Origin: an uncultured Alphaproteobacteria bacterium
Lineage (GTDB): Bacteria; Pseudomonadota; Alphaproteobacteria; Parvibaculales; Parvibaculaceae
Length of the DNA: 57,291 nucleotides
Assembly: GCA_903889655.1 (NCBI GenBank)
Contig: CAISYL010000214.1
Coordinates: 1-57,291 of the forward strand
Direction: 5' to 3'
Shown here: one piece after another, positions 34,146 through 43,520 of the stretch
Layout of the letters: every line of letters begins with the position of its first letter
Numbering within the stretch: the first letter of the stretch is position 1
Notes under the pieces: model-generated
What the model was told of the DNA's origin: nothing
What the model saw: the letters and a program-made list of their open reading frames with translations, nothing else
Database searches by the model: none
Translations under genes and position numbers: made by a program

Positions 34146-35606
34146 GTGTTTGGACGGCGCAACGATACCCAGCCCGCTCCGCGCAAGGCCGCGGCGCCAG
34201 CATCTGCGACGAGCGCGGCTCCTCCGCCCGCGCCGAAAGCGGACGCGGCGCCCGCTGTCGCGCCGAAGCCGGCTGCGCCGCGCGCTTCCGCGCCCGCGAC
34301 GCCGCCCAAGGCCAAGGTCTCGGATCAGCGTTCGGAAAACTACTATCAGATCAAGACGACGATCTTCAACGCGCTGATCGACACGATCGATCTGACGCAG
34401 CTCGCGCAGCTCGACGCCGAAAGCGCGCGCGAGGAAATTCGCGACATCGTCAACGAGATCCTGTCGATCAAGAACGTCGTCATGTCGATCTCCGAGCAGG
34501 AAGCCCTGCTTCAGGACATCTGCAACGACGTGCTCGGCTACGGCCCGCTCGAGCCGCTGCTCGCGCGCGACGACATCGCCGACATCATGGTCAACGGCGC
34601 CGACCGCACCTTCATCGAAGTCGGCGGCAAGGTCGAGCTGACCAATGTGCGTTTCCGCGACAACAGCCAGCTGATGAACATCTGTCAGCGCATCGTGAGC
34701 CAGGTCGGCCGCCGCGTCGACGAATCGAGTCCGATCTGCGACGCGCGCTTGCCCGACGGCAGCCGCGTCAACGTCATCGTGCCGCCGCTGGCGATCGACG
34801 GCCCGGCGCTTACCATTCGTAAGTTCCGCCGCGACAAGCTCACCATGAAGAACCTGGTCGAGTATGCCTCGATCTCGGAAGAGGGTGCCGAAGTGCTCGG
34901 CATCATCGGCAAGGTGCGCTGCAACGTCCTGATTTCCGGCGGTACGGGTTCCGGCAAGACGACGCTTCTGAATTGCCTCACCGCCTTCATCGATGTCGAC
35001 GAGCGCGTCATCACCTGCGAGGACGCCGCCGAATTGCAGCTCCAGCAGCCGCATGTGGTGCGTCTCGAAACGCGCCCGCCGAACCTTGAGGGCCAGGGTC
35101 AGATCACGATGACGGAACTGGTGCGCAACTGTCTGCGTATGCGCCCCGAACGCATCATCGTCGGTGAGGTTCGCGGACCGGAAGCCTTCGATCTCCTGCA
35201 GGCGATGAATACCGGCCATGACGGCTCGATGGGCACGCTCCATGCGAACAGCCCGCGCGAGGCGCTGTCGCGTCTCGAAGGCATGATCACCATGGGTGGC
35301 TACAATCTGCCGTCCCGCACGATCCGCGAGATGATCACCGGCTCGATCGACGTCATCATCCAGGCCGCGCGTCTGCGCGACGGTTCGCGCCGCATCACCC
35401 ATATCACCGAAGTGCTCGGCACCGAGGGCGAAGTCATCATCACGCAGGACCTCTTCGTCTACGACATCGACGGCGAAGACGAGACCGGCAAGCTCAAGGG
35501 CAAGCACAAGTCGACGGGTATCGCCCGTCCGGCCTTCTGGGAACGCGCGCGCTACTACAACCAGCATCACGCACTCGCCGCCGCGCTCGATCGCGCGCAG
35601 GGCTGA
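34146..35606 (+). CDS. cpaF: Tad secretion ATPase CpaF (TadA)
   Basis: A 486-residue type II/IV secretion ATPase starting with GTG. The Ala/Pro-rich N-terminus is followed by [20 protein letters not shown] and [18 protein letters not shown]. Walker A is [16 protein letters not shown], with the Asp box [15 protein letters not shown], the Walker-B region [20 protein letters not shown] and the His box [15 protein letters not shown]. It is the cytoplasmic motor that drives pilus assembly, and in this family also retraction. The length matches CpaF. Confidence 0.96.
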   Translation: MFGRRNDTQPAPRKAAAPASATSAAPPPAPKADAAPAVAPKPAAPRASAPATPPKAKVSDQRSENYYQIKTTIFNALIDTIDLTQLAQLDAESAREEIRDIVNEILSIKNVVMSISEQEALLQDICNDVLGYGPLEPLLARDDIADIMVNGADRTFIEVGGKVELTNVRFRDNSQLMNICQRIVSQVGRRVDESSPICDARLPDGSRVNVIVPPLAIDGPALTIRKFRRDKLTMKNLVEYASISEEGAEVLGIIGKVRCNVLISGGTGSGKTTLLNCLTAFIDVDERVITCEDAAELQLQQPHVVRLETRPPNLEGQGQITMTELVRNCLRMRPERIIVGEVRGPEAFDLLQAMNTGHDGSMGTLHANSPREALSRLEGMITMGGYNLPSRTIREMITGSIDVIIQAARLRDGSRRITHITEVLGTEGEVIITQDLFVYDIDGEDETGKLKGKHKSTGIARPAFWERARYYNQHHALAAALDRAQG

Positions 35607-35616
35607 GGAAAGTCCG

Positions 35617-36600
35617 ATGGACCAATCGACGCTTCTCGTTTTCGGCATTGCCGTCCTGGCTGCGCTCTGCATCGGCGGCGTAGGTTTCGTCTTTGTCGGT
35701 GGAGACGACAAGGCCTCGAAGCGCGTCGCCCGTGTCTCGGGCACCGATCGCACCAAGCGCCGCTCGGCGGAAAGCGACGCGGACAGCGGAGACAAGCGCC
35801 GCAAGCAGGTGCAGGAAACCCTGAAGGGGCTCGAACAGAAGCAGAAGGAGCAAAAGAAGATCACGCTCCGTCTCAAGATCGAGCGGGCCGGCCTCACGCT
35901 GACGCCGCGCAACTTCTACATGCTGAGCGGCATTTCGGGTCTCGTCTTTGCTGCGATGGTCATGTTCCTCGGCTATTCGCCGCTCATCGGTCTCGGTGCC
36001 GGCTTTGCCGGCGGCTTCGGTCTGCCGCGCTGGGTGCTCTCCTTCATGATCAAGCGCCGCCAGAGCGCTTTTCTCGAGGAATTCGCCAACTCGATCGACG
36101 TCATCGTGCGCGGCGTCAAGGCAGGCCTCCCTCTCAACGACTGCCTGAAGATCATCGCCAGTGAATCGTCGGAGCCCGTCCGCACCGAGTTCCGCGATCT
36201 CGTCGAGGGCCAGCGCATCGGCGTCGCGCTGGAGCAGGGGCTCGCCAGGGTTTACGAACGCATGCCGCTTCCCGAGGTCAATTTCTTCCAGATCGTGATC
36301 TCGATCCAGCAGAAGACCGGCGGCAACCTGGCCGAAGCGCTCGGCAACCTCTCGAAAGTGCTGCGCGACCGCAAGAAGATGCGCCAGAAGATCATCGCAA
36401 TCTCGCAGGAAGCCAAGTCGTCGGCCGCCATCATCGGTGCGCTGCCGCCGGGCGTCATGCTGGTTCTCTATTTCACGGCGCCGACCTATCTCGATCCTCT
36501 GATCACGACGCGGCCCGGCAACATGATCATCGTCGGCGGCCTGGTCTGGATGTCCATCGGCATTCTGGTCATGCGCAAGATGATCAATTTCAATTTCTGA
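35617..36600 (+). CDS. tadB: Tad inner-membrane platform protein TadB
   Basis: A 327-residue GspF-type membrane protein. After an N-terminal helix (LLVFGIAVLAALCIGGVGFV) and a charged linker come RNFYMLSGISGLVFAAMVMF and the T2SSF domain (FLEEFANSIDVIVRGVKAGL, FQIVISIQQKTGGNLAEALG). It forms the inner-membrane core that contacts the CpaF ATPase. The order cpaF, tadB, tadC is the conserved Tad order, with gaps of about 10 bp. Confidence 0.93.
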   Translation: MDQSTLLVFGIAVLAALCIGGVGFVFVGGDDKASKRVARVSGTDRTKRRSAESDADSGDKRRKQVQETLKGLEQKQKEQKKITLRLKIERAGLTLTPRNFYMLSGISGLVFAAMVMFLGYSPLIGLGAGFAGGFGLPRWVLSFMIKRRQSAFLEEFANSIDVIVRGVKAGLPLNDCLKIIASESSEPVRTEFRDLVEGQRIGVALEQGLARVYERMPLPEVNFFQIVISIQQKTGGNLAEALGNLSKVLRDRKKMRQKIIAISQEAKSSAAIIGALPPGVMLVLYFTAPTYLDPLITTRPGNMIIVGGLVWMSIGILVMRKMINFNF

Positions 36601-36610
36601 AGGCGGGTCC

Positions 36611-37579
36611 ATGTATTCCCTCATCGCGGCCGCATTCAATGTTCAGACGGGCGTCATGCTGCTGGTCGGCGTGGCTGCTTTCGCGACCATCCTGACGCTT
36701 GCCATGCCGCTGCTCGAGGGCGACAAGCTTGGCGCCCGCATGAAGGCGGCGGCGACGGAACGCGAAGCCTTGCGCCAGCGTCACCGCGAGCAGATGCAGA
36801 TCGAGAAGAGCCGTCTGCGCCAGACGCCCAAGGGCTTCATGAAGGAGATCGTCGAGAAATTCGGGCGCGGCCGGATGCTCGAGAACGATGCGGTCAAGGA
36901 CAAGCTGCGCCAGGCGGGCTTCCGCGGTCAGGGACCGATCTACACCTTCATCTTCTTCCGCTTCGTGATGCCGCCGATCCTGTTCTTCGTCGTGCTCGGC
37001 TATCTCTATCTCGTCAACAGCTTCCATCTGTCCACGATGGCCCGCATTGCCGTTTCGGCCGGCGGTGCCTTCTTCGGCTTCTATATGCCGAACCTCTTCG
37101 TGCAGAACGTCATCGCGCGCCGGCAGGAATCGATCAAGAAGGCCTTTCCCGATGCGCTCGACCTTCTGCTGATCTGCGTCGAATCGGGCATGTCGGTCGA
37201 AGCGGCCTTCTCCAAGGTCGCGGCCGAGATCGGCAGCCAGTCGGTCGAGCTCGCCGAGGAGTTGACGGTGACGACCGCAGAACTTTCCTATCTGCAGGAG
37301 CGCCGCAAGGCCTATGAAAACCTCGCTTCGCGCACCGGTCTTCCCGGCGTCAAGGCGGTGGTGATGAGCTTGACACAGGCGGAGCGCTACGGCACGCCGC
37401 TCGGCACGGCACTGCGCGTCATGGCGCAGGAAAACCGCGACATGCGCATGTCGGAAGCGGAGAAGAAAGCGGCGGCCCTTCCACCCAAGCTCACCGTGCC
37501 GATGATTTCGTTCTTCCTGCCGGTGCTCTTTTTCGTCATCCTCGGCCCGGCGGCGATCAGGGTCTTCCATCTCGGCTAG
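36611..37579 (+). CDS. tadC: Tad inner-membrane platform protein TadC
   Basis: A 322-residue GspF-type protein. It has an N-terminal membrane helix, a basic stretch and the T2SSF domain with QESIKKAFPDALDLLLICVE, SGMSVEAAFSKVAAEIG and MSLTQAERYGTPLGTALRVM. It partners TadB in the inner-membrane platform. The last gene of the operon, followed by a bidirectional terminator that separates it from the opposing TadD-like gene. Confidence 0.93.
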   Translation: MYSLIAAAFNVQTGVMLLVGVAAFATILTLAMPLLEGDKLGARMKAAATEREALRQRHREQMQIEKSRLRQTPKGFMKEIVEKFGRGRMLENDAVKDKLRQAGFRGQGPIYTFIFFRFVMPPILFFVVLGYLYLVNSFHLSTMARIAVSAGGAFFGFYMPNLFVQNVIARRQESIKKAFPDALDLLLICVESGMSVEAAFSKVAAEIGSQSVELAEELTVTTAELSYLQERRKAYENLASRTGLPGVKAVVMSLTQAERYGTPLGTALRVMAQENRDMRMSEAEKKAAALPPKLTVPMISFFLPVLFFVILGPAAIRVFHLG

Positions 37580-37601
37580 ATGCGGCGACATATCGCCCAA
37601 C

Positions 37602-37631
37602 AAAAAAGGCGCCTCGAAAGGGCGCCTTTTT
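37602..37631. terminator. Bidirectional terminator between tadC and tadD
   Basis: AAAAGGCGCC (37604-37613) pairs with GGCGCCTTTT (37621-37630) across TCGAAAG. Flanking A- and T-runs allow termination in both directions. Confidence 0.9.
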
Positions 37632-37660
37632 CGTATCCGTCTTTCGTCCGCGTCTCCGCA

Positions 37661-38647
37661 TCAGGGGAGCGAACTGGTCGATGTCGAGGGCGGCATCGAG
37701 GAAACATCGTCCGGCGTCGAGGAGGTCATCGGCGAGGCCGCCGTTGATGACGAAGCCGGCTGAGAAGGCTGCTTGTCGAGCTGTTCCATCTGCTTCCAGA
37801 GGGCCGGCTGCGTCAGCATATCGCGCAGATAGGCAATGTTGTTGTTGGCGACGTCGGGCGGAAGATCGGCATGCGCGATGCGCGTCGCCTCGTCGAAATT
37901 TCCCTTGAGGCCGAGCACGACGACGAGATTCTGTCGCGCCCGCGCGGTCGCGCGCGGGTCGGCGACGGCCTGTCTCAGAACCTGTTCGGCCTTGTCGAGA
38001 TCGCCTTGCAGCGCATAGGAGAGGCCGAGATTGCTGAGCACCGAGGGATTGCCGGGGTCGAGCTGCAGCGCGGCTTGATACTTCGCCTGCGCGTCGCCGT
38101 AGCGGCCCATCTGATCGAGTGCGACGCCCGTGGTCGAGAGGATGGTCCAGTCCTTGGGCAACATCGAGGCGGCGCGGTTGAGCACCGGTACGGCCTGATC
38201 CGGATGCCCGGTTTCCGTCAGTACCTTTCCATATTCGGCAAGCACGGCCGCGTCGTCGCCGTGAAGTGCCTGCGTACGCTGCATGACCATGCCGGCCTGT
38301 TCGATCGAGCCGATCTGGCGAAGCGCTTTCGAGTAGCCGACCGCGTTCTCCGCATTGTCCTGATTGCGCTCGTAGAGATTGCCCCAATAAGCCGCCGCCG
38401 CGACATAGTCCTGTGTCTTGGCGGAGGTAATGGCGGCGTTCTTCAGCGCGCCGTCGTCGAGCGCGGGATCCGGCTTGGCGGCGATCGCGGGTGTCTTTGC
38501 GGCTGCGGTTGCGGCCTTGGGGCTCGCATCGGTGCTCGATGCCGGCGTGCTGGCACAGCCCGACAGGGCGAGCAGGGCGGCAAGCGCCGTCGAAGCCATG
38601 ATGAGGCCGGTATGCCGGCGCGGCCGAGAAGGTCTGATGTCTTGCAT
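37661..38647 (-). CDS. tadD: TadD-like TPR lipoprotein
   Basis: A 328-residue lipoprotein. The signal peptide MASTALAALLALS ends in the lipobox LSGC after a basic N-terminus. TPR repeats follow, with typical helices (AAAYWGNLYERNQDNAENAV, YGDAQAKYQAALQLDPGNPS, VLSNLGLSYALQGDLDKAEQ). The C-terminal tail is Ser/Thr/Pro-rich. TadD is a lipoprotein needed for Flp pilus assembly and is thought to support the secretin. It is encoded opposite the cpa operon. ATG 38647 was chosen; the longer 38704 frame adds 19 residues. Confidence 0.85.
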   Translation of the reverse strand: MQDIRPSRPRRHTGLIMASTALAALLALSGCASTPASSTDASPKAATAAAKTPAIAAKPDPALDDGALKNAAITSAKTQDYVAAAAYWGNLYERNQDNAENAVGYSKALRQIGSIEQAGMVMQRTQALHGDDAAVLAEYGKVLTETGHPDQAVPVLNRAASMLPKDWTILSTTGVALDQMGRYGDAQAKYQAALQLDPGNPSVLSNLGLSYALQGDLDKAEQVLRQAVADPRATARARQNLVVVLGLKGNFDEATRIAHADLPPDVANNNIAYLRDMLTQPALWKQMEQLDKQPSQPASSSTAASPMTSSTPDDVSSMPPSTSTSSLP

Positions 38648-38831
38648 GGGTCTACGCGTCCCGACTGTAGCGGACGTTCCGTTGGACCCATTCTGGCGCG
38701 CCACCTCTCAAGAAAGCCTTAATTATAAGACCCGGCGGTTTACCTCGCTTTTCGCGGAAACTCGGTCCGCGGGTCTTCCGCCGGGACGCGGCGCCTGACT
38801 AGAATGGACGCCGGGGAGGAAGCGCATTTCC

Positions 38832-39965
38832 ATGCAGTTGTGGGCCGGCCTCAAGACCTGGGCGAGCGAAGCCGTCAAGCACCCGCTGGCTCGCTGGGTC
38901 CTCGGCGGCGTGGCGGCGGGCCTGCTGGCCGGACTGCTCGTCCTCCTCTACGCGCGCGCGCCTGTGACGCTCGACGAGGAAACGGAGAAGGTCACCTTCT
39001 TCCAGATCGGCGCCGGCGCGTCCGACGGTCCCTATTTCGGCCTTGGCCGTCGGCTGGCGGCGATCATCAGCCGGCCGCCCGACGCCGGCCCCTGCGAGCC
39101 GGCGAGCCCCTGCGGTGTCGAGGGCCTTCTCGCCGTGGTCAAATCATCGGCCGGATCGGTCGCCAATGTCCGGGCCGTGAGCGCCGGCCATTTCGAGTCC
39201 GCTCTGGTGCAATCGACGACGCTGGACGAAGCCTGGCACGCGACCGGCCCCTTTCGCGGCGAAAAGCGTTTCACCAATCTCAGGGCCATTGCCGGTATCT
39301 ATCGCGAAGCGGTGCATGTCGTCGCGAGCCGCGGCGCCAATATCCACGACATCGCCGATCTGAAAGGAAAGCGCATCTCGATCGGCGGTACGGAATCCGG
39401 CACGGCGGATATCGCGCTCGCGATCCTGCGCGCCTACGGGCTCACGCCGAAGAGCGCCGAGATCGTGCGCGAGGAGCCGGATCTTGCCGAGGACATGCTG
39501 CTGCACGGCCAGCTCGACGCCTTCTTCACGATTTCGGGCGTGCCGGATACGCATGTGGCCGATCTTGCCAGTCGCGGCGCGATCGACATCGTGCCGGTCG
39601 GCGGCGACGCGGCGGCAAAACTTGTCGCGGCACATCCTGAATTGAGCCTGCTCCACATCCCGGCCGACACCTATCGCTTCAGCCCCGCGCTCGACACGCT
39701 GGCCGTCAATGCGGTCTGGATATGCAATGCGAAGGCCGATGCGGATCTCGTGCACGAGATGACGCGGGCTCTCTTCGAGCCCGGCAATCGCGACCTCCTG
39801 CCCGCGACGGACGACATGCCGCCCCTGCCGAAAAAGCACGACCGGACCATGGAAGACGCCATGCGGCGCAACCTGATGATGGGCGCCGCGAGCGATCTGC
39901 CGATTCCGCTTCACGACGGCGCCGCGCGCTTCTATCGCGAGGAGGGCGTGGTGCCGGCGAACTGA
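38832..39965 (+). CDS. TAXI-family TRAP-type solute-binding protein
   Basis: A 377-residue protein. An N-terminal hydrophobic segment (VLGGVAAGLLAGLLVLLYAR) acts as anchor or signal. The binding-protein part has FQIGAGASDGPYFGLGRRLA, the segment VEGLLAVVKSSAGSVANV, NLRAIAGIYREAVHVVASRG and KGKRISIGGTESGTADIALA. These are TAXI-type hallmarks, in which a periplasmic receptor captures solutes for a fused DctQM permease. No TRAP permease gene is nearby, so it is an orphan here. The ATG is preceded by GGGAGGAAG. Confidence 0.88.
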   Translation: MQLWAGLKTWASEAVKHPLARWVLGGVAAGLLAGLLVLLYARAPVTLDEETEKVTFFQIGAGASDGPYFGLGRRLAAIISRPPDAGPCEPASPCGVEGLLAVVKSSAGSVANVRAVSAGHFESALVQSTTLDEAWHATGPFRGEKRFTNLRAIAGIYREAVHVVASRGANIHDIADLKGKRISIGGTESGTADIALAILRAYGLTPKSAEIVREEPDLAEDMLLHGQLDAFFTISGVPDTHVADLASRGAIDIVPVGGDAAAKLVAAHPELSLLHIPADTYRFSPALDTLAVNAVWICNAKADADLVHEMTRALFEPGNRDLLPATDDMPPLPKKHDRTMEDAMRRNLMMGAASDLPIPLHDGAARFYREEGVVPAN

Positions 39966-39969
39966 AAGT

Positions 39970-40638
39970 TCAGCCGCGCGCCGCCATTTCCCGCTTCGCG
40001 CCCTCTTCCCATTCGCGGAAGGCCGGGAGCGTCAGCACGGTTTCCATATAGGCCTTGGCCAGCCCGTCATCGCCCAGCGCCGCGAGATCGACGCCATAGG
40101 TGCGGAAGCGGCTGACGACAGGCGCGTACATCGCATCGGCTATCGTGAAGGAGCCGAAGAGAAAGCGCTCGTCCCGCGCGGCATTTTTCCCGAAACGGCC
40201 GCGCAGGTTCCGCCATATCTCGACGATGCGCCGCGCATGGGCCAGCGCGCCTTCGCTGTGCCCCTCGCCCGGATAGCGGTTGATGACATCCATCGGCATG
40301 TCGCGGCGAAGCTCCATGAAGCCCGAGTGCATTTCGCACGCCGCGCTGCGGGCCATCGCCCGGGCAAGCCTGTCCGCGGGCCAGAGCTTCTTCTCCGGAA
40401 AGAAATCGGCAATCGTTTCGCAGATGGCGAGCGAATCCGAAATGACGTTCCCCTCCCATTTGAGGGCGGGCACCATGCCCGAGGGAGAATGGCGCAGGGC
40501 CTGCGCCTTGGTGTCGTCCTGGCGGAGGCGGATATGCGCCTCCCGGAAGGGTACGCCCGCGACCTTCATCAGCAGCCAGGGCCGCAGGCTCCAGGTCGAC
40601 CAGTTCTTGTCGCCGATGACGAGTTCGAAATCCGGCAT
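39970..40638 (-). CDS. Glutathione S-transferase
   Basis: A 222-residue GST-fold protein. The N-terminal thioredoxin-like domain is LVIGDKNWSTWSLRPWLLMK, with SPSGMVPALKW, and NVISDSLAICETIADFFPEK holds the conserved ES/DS loop that binds glutathione. The helical domain follows, with ERFLFGSFTIADAMYAPVVS (the N-capping box in the hydrophobic core). The start at 40638 has the Shine-Dalgarno GGAGGGCAGC. Convergent with the TAXI gene and divergent from the aminopeptidase gene. Confidence 0.9.
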   Translation of the reverse strand: MPDFELVIGDKNWSTWSLRPWLLMKVAGVPFREAHIRLRQDDTKAQALRHSPSGMVPALKWEGNVISDSLAICETIADFFPEKKLWPADRLARAMARSAACEMHSGFMELRRDMPMDVINRYPGEGHSEGALAHARRIVEIWRNLRGRFGKNAARDERFLFGSFTIADAMYAPVVSRFRTYGVDLAALGDDGLAKAYMETVLTLPAFREWEEGAKREMAARG

Positions 40639-40741
40639 GCTGCCCTCCGCCTTTCCCGCGATCCCCGCGCCCGTTGCGGGGCTTCTTTCCTCTCTATAAG
40701 GTTTCGGCGGCGCAAACGCGACGCCCTTATTGGACCTCTCC

Positions 40742-42121
40742 ATGCTCGATATCTTCGTCACGAAAAAGGATGCCGCCGCGACGCCGGTCTGGCTCGTGCG
40801 CAGCGCCGATCTGAAGGCCTGGCTGGCCGAACATGCCGGTTCCGGCGCCGCCTGGGTCGAGACCTCGGGCTTCAAGGCGGAGGCCGGCAAGGTGCTGCTG
40901 CTGCCGGACGGATCGGGCGGTCTTTCGGGGGCGATCCTCGGCCTCGGCGACGGTTCGGACCCGTTCCTGACCGGCGCGCTCGCGACTGCGCTTCCGGTCC
41001 AGACCTATCGATTTGCCGGTCAGCTCGCCGCGCCGGACAAGGCGGTGCTCGGTTTCGCGCTCGGTACCTACAGCTTCACGCGCTATGGCGGCAAGACGCG
41101 CGAATATCCGCGCCTCGTCCTGCCTGACGGCGTCGATGGCGAAGAGGTGAGCCGCACGGCGCGCGCGATCTTCCTGGTTCGCGACCTCATCAACACGCCG
41201 ACCAACGACATGAGCCCCGCCGATCTCGCCGGCGCCGCGCTCGATGTGGCCCGCGCTCATGAAGCGCAGGCGAGCGTGATCGAAGGCGAAGACCTCATAA
41301 CGCGCAATTACCCGCTGATCCATGCGGTCGGCCGCGCCTCGGCCGTTGCGCCGCGCCTGATCGACTTCACCTGGGGCCGTGCCGATGCGCCGAAGGTGAC
41401 GCTGGTCGGCAAGGGCGTCTGCTTCGATACGGGCGGTCTCGATCTGAAGCCGTCGAGCGCGATGCTGCTGATGAAGAAGGACATGGGCGGCGCCGCCAAT
41501 GTGCTGGCGCTCGCGGCCCTCATCATGGGCGGCAAGCTCGACATCCGGCTCCGGGTGCTGATCCCTGCCGTCGAGAACAGCGTCTCCGGCAACGCCTTCC
41601 GTCCGGGCGACATCCTGAAGAGCCGCAAGGGCCTGACCGTCGAGATCGGCAACACAGATGCAGAAGGCCGCCTCGTGCTCGCCGATGCGCTGGCCGAAGC
41701 CGACACCGAGACGCCGGACATTCTGATCGACATGGCGACGCTCACCGGCGCGGCACGCACTGCGCTCGGCCCGGACCTTCCGCCTTTATATACCGACGAC
41801 GATGCGCTCGCCGTCGAGATTGCGGACGCGGCGACGGCCGAGGCCGATCCGCTCTGGCGCATGCCGCTCTGGCAACCCTATGACGGCTGGATGGACAGCA
41901 AGATCGCCGACGTCAACAATGCGGGCGAAGGCGGCTTTGCCGGGTCGATCACGGCGGCGCTCTTCCTGCGGCGCTTCGTCGGCAATGCAAAGGCCTGGGT
42001 CCATTTCGACGTCTATGGCTGGGCGCCCAAGGCAAAGCCCGGCCGCCCGGTCGGCGGCGAGGCGCAGGCGATCCGCGCTCTGTACGCCGTGCTGAAGCGC
42101 CGCTTCGGCATTCGCGGCTGA
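40742..42121 (+). CDS. Leucyl aminopeptidase family (M17) protein
   Basis: A 459-residue peptidase. The C-terminal catalytic domain has VGKGVCFDTGGLDLK (metal and catalytic Lys region), NTDAEGRLVLADALAEAD (metal-binding motif with the Arg) and MKKDMGGAA. These are the two-zinc ligands of M17 aminopeptidases. It would hydrolyse N-terminal residues from short peptides in the cytoplasm. ATG 40742 (MLDIFVTKK) was chosen over an in-frame TTG at 40730. It is the first gene of a set of three that runs to the NlpC/P60 gene. Confidence 0.93.
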   Translation: MLDIFVTKKDAAATPVWLVRSADLKAWLAEHAGSGAAWVETSGFKAEAGKVLLLPDGSGGLSGAILGLGDGSDPFLTGALATALPVQTYRFAGQLAAPDKAVLGFALGTYSFTRYGGKTREYPRLVLPDGVDGEEVSRTARAIFLVRDLINTPTNDMSPADLAGAALDVARAHEAQASVIEGEDLITRNYPLIHAVGRASAVAPRLIDFTWGRADAPKVTLVGKGVCFDTGGLDLKPSSAMLLMKKDMGGAANVLALAALIMGGKLDIRLRVLIPAVENSVSGNAFRPGDILKSRKGLTVEIGNTDAEGRLVLADALAEADTETPDILIDMATLTGAARTALGPDLPPLYTDDDALAVEIADAATAEADPLWRMPLWQPYDGWMDSKIADVNNAGEGGFAGSITAALFLRRFVGNAKAWVHFDVYGWAPKAKPGRPVGGEAQAIRALYAVLKRRFGIRG

Positions 42122-42217
42122 CCGGCGCCACTGATCGCTTGCCCGGCGCTGCCGTCCCGCTAGACTGAACCGGGACCGAAACGGATGCGGGGCCGTCAGG
42201 CCGGTGGGGAAAAAGCG

Positions 42218-42568
42218 ATGACGCTGGAGTTGAAGCCGGTGCAGGCACTCGCGCTGTGGCAGGACGTGGTCCTGGAAACGGTCCGGCGCGACGGGCCAGA
42301 TCTCTCCTCGCGTCAGCTTGCGATCCTGCTTTCCGTCTATCTGACGCCGCCGCCGCACACCGTGCGCGGTCTTGCCGGTCTCCTCAATGTCTCGAAGCCC
42401 GCGATCACGCGCGCCCTCGACACGCTCGGCCAGCTCGATCTTCTGAAGCGCAAGCGTGACGAGGCAGACCGCCGCAACGTGCTCGTGCAGCGTACCGTCA
42501 AAGGCTCCGTTTTCCTGCGGGACTTCGCCGATCTCGTCACCGACGTGGCGGGGAGGCTCAACGCATGA
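42218..42568 (+). CDS. MarR-like winged-helix regulator
   Basis: A 116-residue protein. It has LSSRQLAILLSVYLTPPPHT, a recognition helix LLNVSKPAITRALDTLGQLD and the wing segment KRKRDEADRRNVLVQRT, which are MarR/HTH hallmarks. ATG 42218 follows GGGGAAAAAGCG. Its stop overlaps the next gene's ATG by 4 bp, so it is translated together with the NlpC/P60 peptidase and probably controls it or the aminopeptidase gene upstream. Confidence 0.85.
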   Translation: MTLELKPVQALALWQDVVLETVRRDGPDLSSRQLAILLSVYLTPPPHTVRGLAGLLNVSKPAITRALDTLGQLDLLKRKRDEADRRNVLVQRTVKGSVFLRDFADLVTDVAGRLNA

Positions 42569-43431
42569 GCCGCGGAAGCGGCCCCGATCGCCGCATCAAT
42601 CCCTATCGCGACGATCTCGCCGCCGCCTATCTGCGTGGCGAGGTGAAGGCGACGCGCTTCGTCGAAGGCGAGGACCGTCAGGTGAAGCTTCCCTGCGTCC
42701 CCTTGCTGCAGCGGCCGGAAGCAGACGCGCCGATGGACACGCAGCTTCTCTTCGGCGAGAGCTTCCGCGTCTACGAGGAAAAGGCAGGCTTTGCCTGGGG
42801 CCAGTCGGCCGGCGACGATTATGTTGGTTATGTCGATGCGAAGGCGCTGGCGCCACGCCCCTATCGCCCGAGCCATGTCGTCGCGGCATTGCGGACCTTC
42901 GTCTATCCGCGCCCCGATCTCAAAAGCCGGCCGGCGACGCCGCTCGGCCTCAACGCCAAGGTCAGGGTCGTCGGCGCGCGGGGCGACTATAGCGAGATCG
43001 AACGCGGCGGCTGGATATTCACCGCCCATCTCGCTCCGGTCGATGCTCATGTGCGCGACTTCGTGTCGGTCGCCGAAGAGCATCTGGGCGTCCCCTATCT
43101 CTGGGGCGGGCGCGAAAGCACTGGCATCGATTGTTCGGGACTGGTGCAGGCCTCGCTCGAACGCGCCGGCATCTCGTCCCTGCGCGATACCGACATGCAG
43201 GAAGCGACGCTGGGCGAACGACTGCCCGAGCCCATCGACTTCACGACGCTTGCGCGCGGCGACCTCGTTTTCTGGAAAGGGCATGTCGGCATCATGGTCG
43301 ACGCCGAGCGCATGGTCCATGCGAGCGGCTTCCAGATGCGCGTCGTGATCGAGCGGCTCGACATCGCCATGTCGCGCATTTCCCGCACGGCGGGCCACGT
43401 GACGTCGATCAGACGTCTGCCCCGCCGCTAG
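42565..43431 (+). CDS. NlpC/P60 family peptidase
   Basis: A 288-residue protein. The N-terminal region contains SH3-like parts (LLFGESFRVYEEKAGFAWGQ, VGYVDAKALAP). The C-terminal NlpC/P60 domain has YLWGGRESTGIDCSGLVQ with the nucleophile Cys, DLVFWKGHVGIMVD with the catalytic His and a third residue in MVHASGF. Such enzymes cut D-glutamyl-type bonds in murein peptides. No signal peptide is seen, so a cytoplasmic role in recycled-murein peptide degradation fits the neighbouring aminopeptidase and the Yej importer. It is the last high-GC gene before the low-GC island. Confidence 0.92.
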   Translation: MSRGSGPDRRINPYRDDLAAAYLRGEVKATRFVEGEDRQVKLPCVPLLQRPEADAPMDTQLLFGESFRVYEEKAGFAWGQSAGDDYVGYVDAKALAPRPYRPSHVVAALRTFVYPRPDLKSRPATPLGLNAKVRVVGARGDYSEIERGGWIFTAHLAPVDAHVRDFVSVAEEHLGVPYLWGGRESTGIDCSGLVQASLERAGISSLRDTDMQEATLGERLPEPIDFTTLARGDLVFWKGHVGIMVDAERMVHASGFQMRVVIERLDIAMSRISRTAGHVTSIRRLPRR

Positions 43432-43520
43432 TTCGTATAGGCCACATCTAAATTTATTGTCGACTATCTATATGTCCTGCTACGGATAATATTCTCGTCA
43501 TGAAACCTCTGAGGGGGACC

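Noticed and set aside
33483-35912. An 809-residue minus-strand ORF
   Set aside because: It is antisense to cpaE, cpaF and tadB, all of which carry clear motifs in the plus frame.
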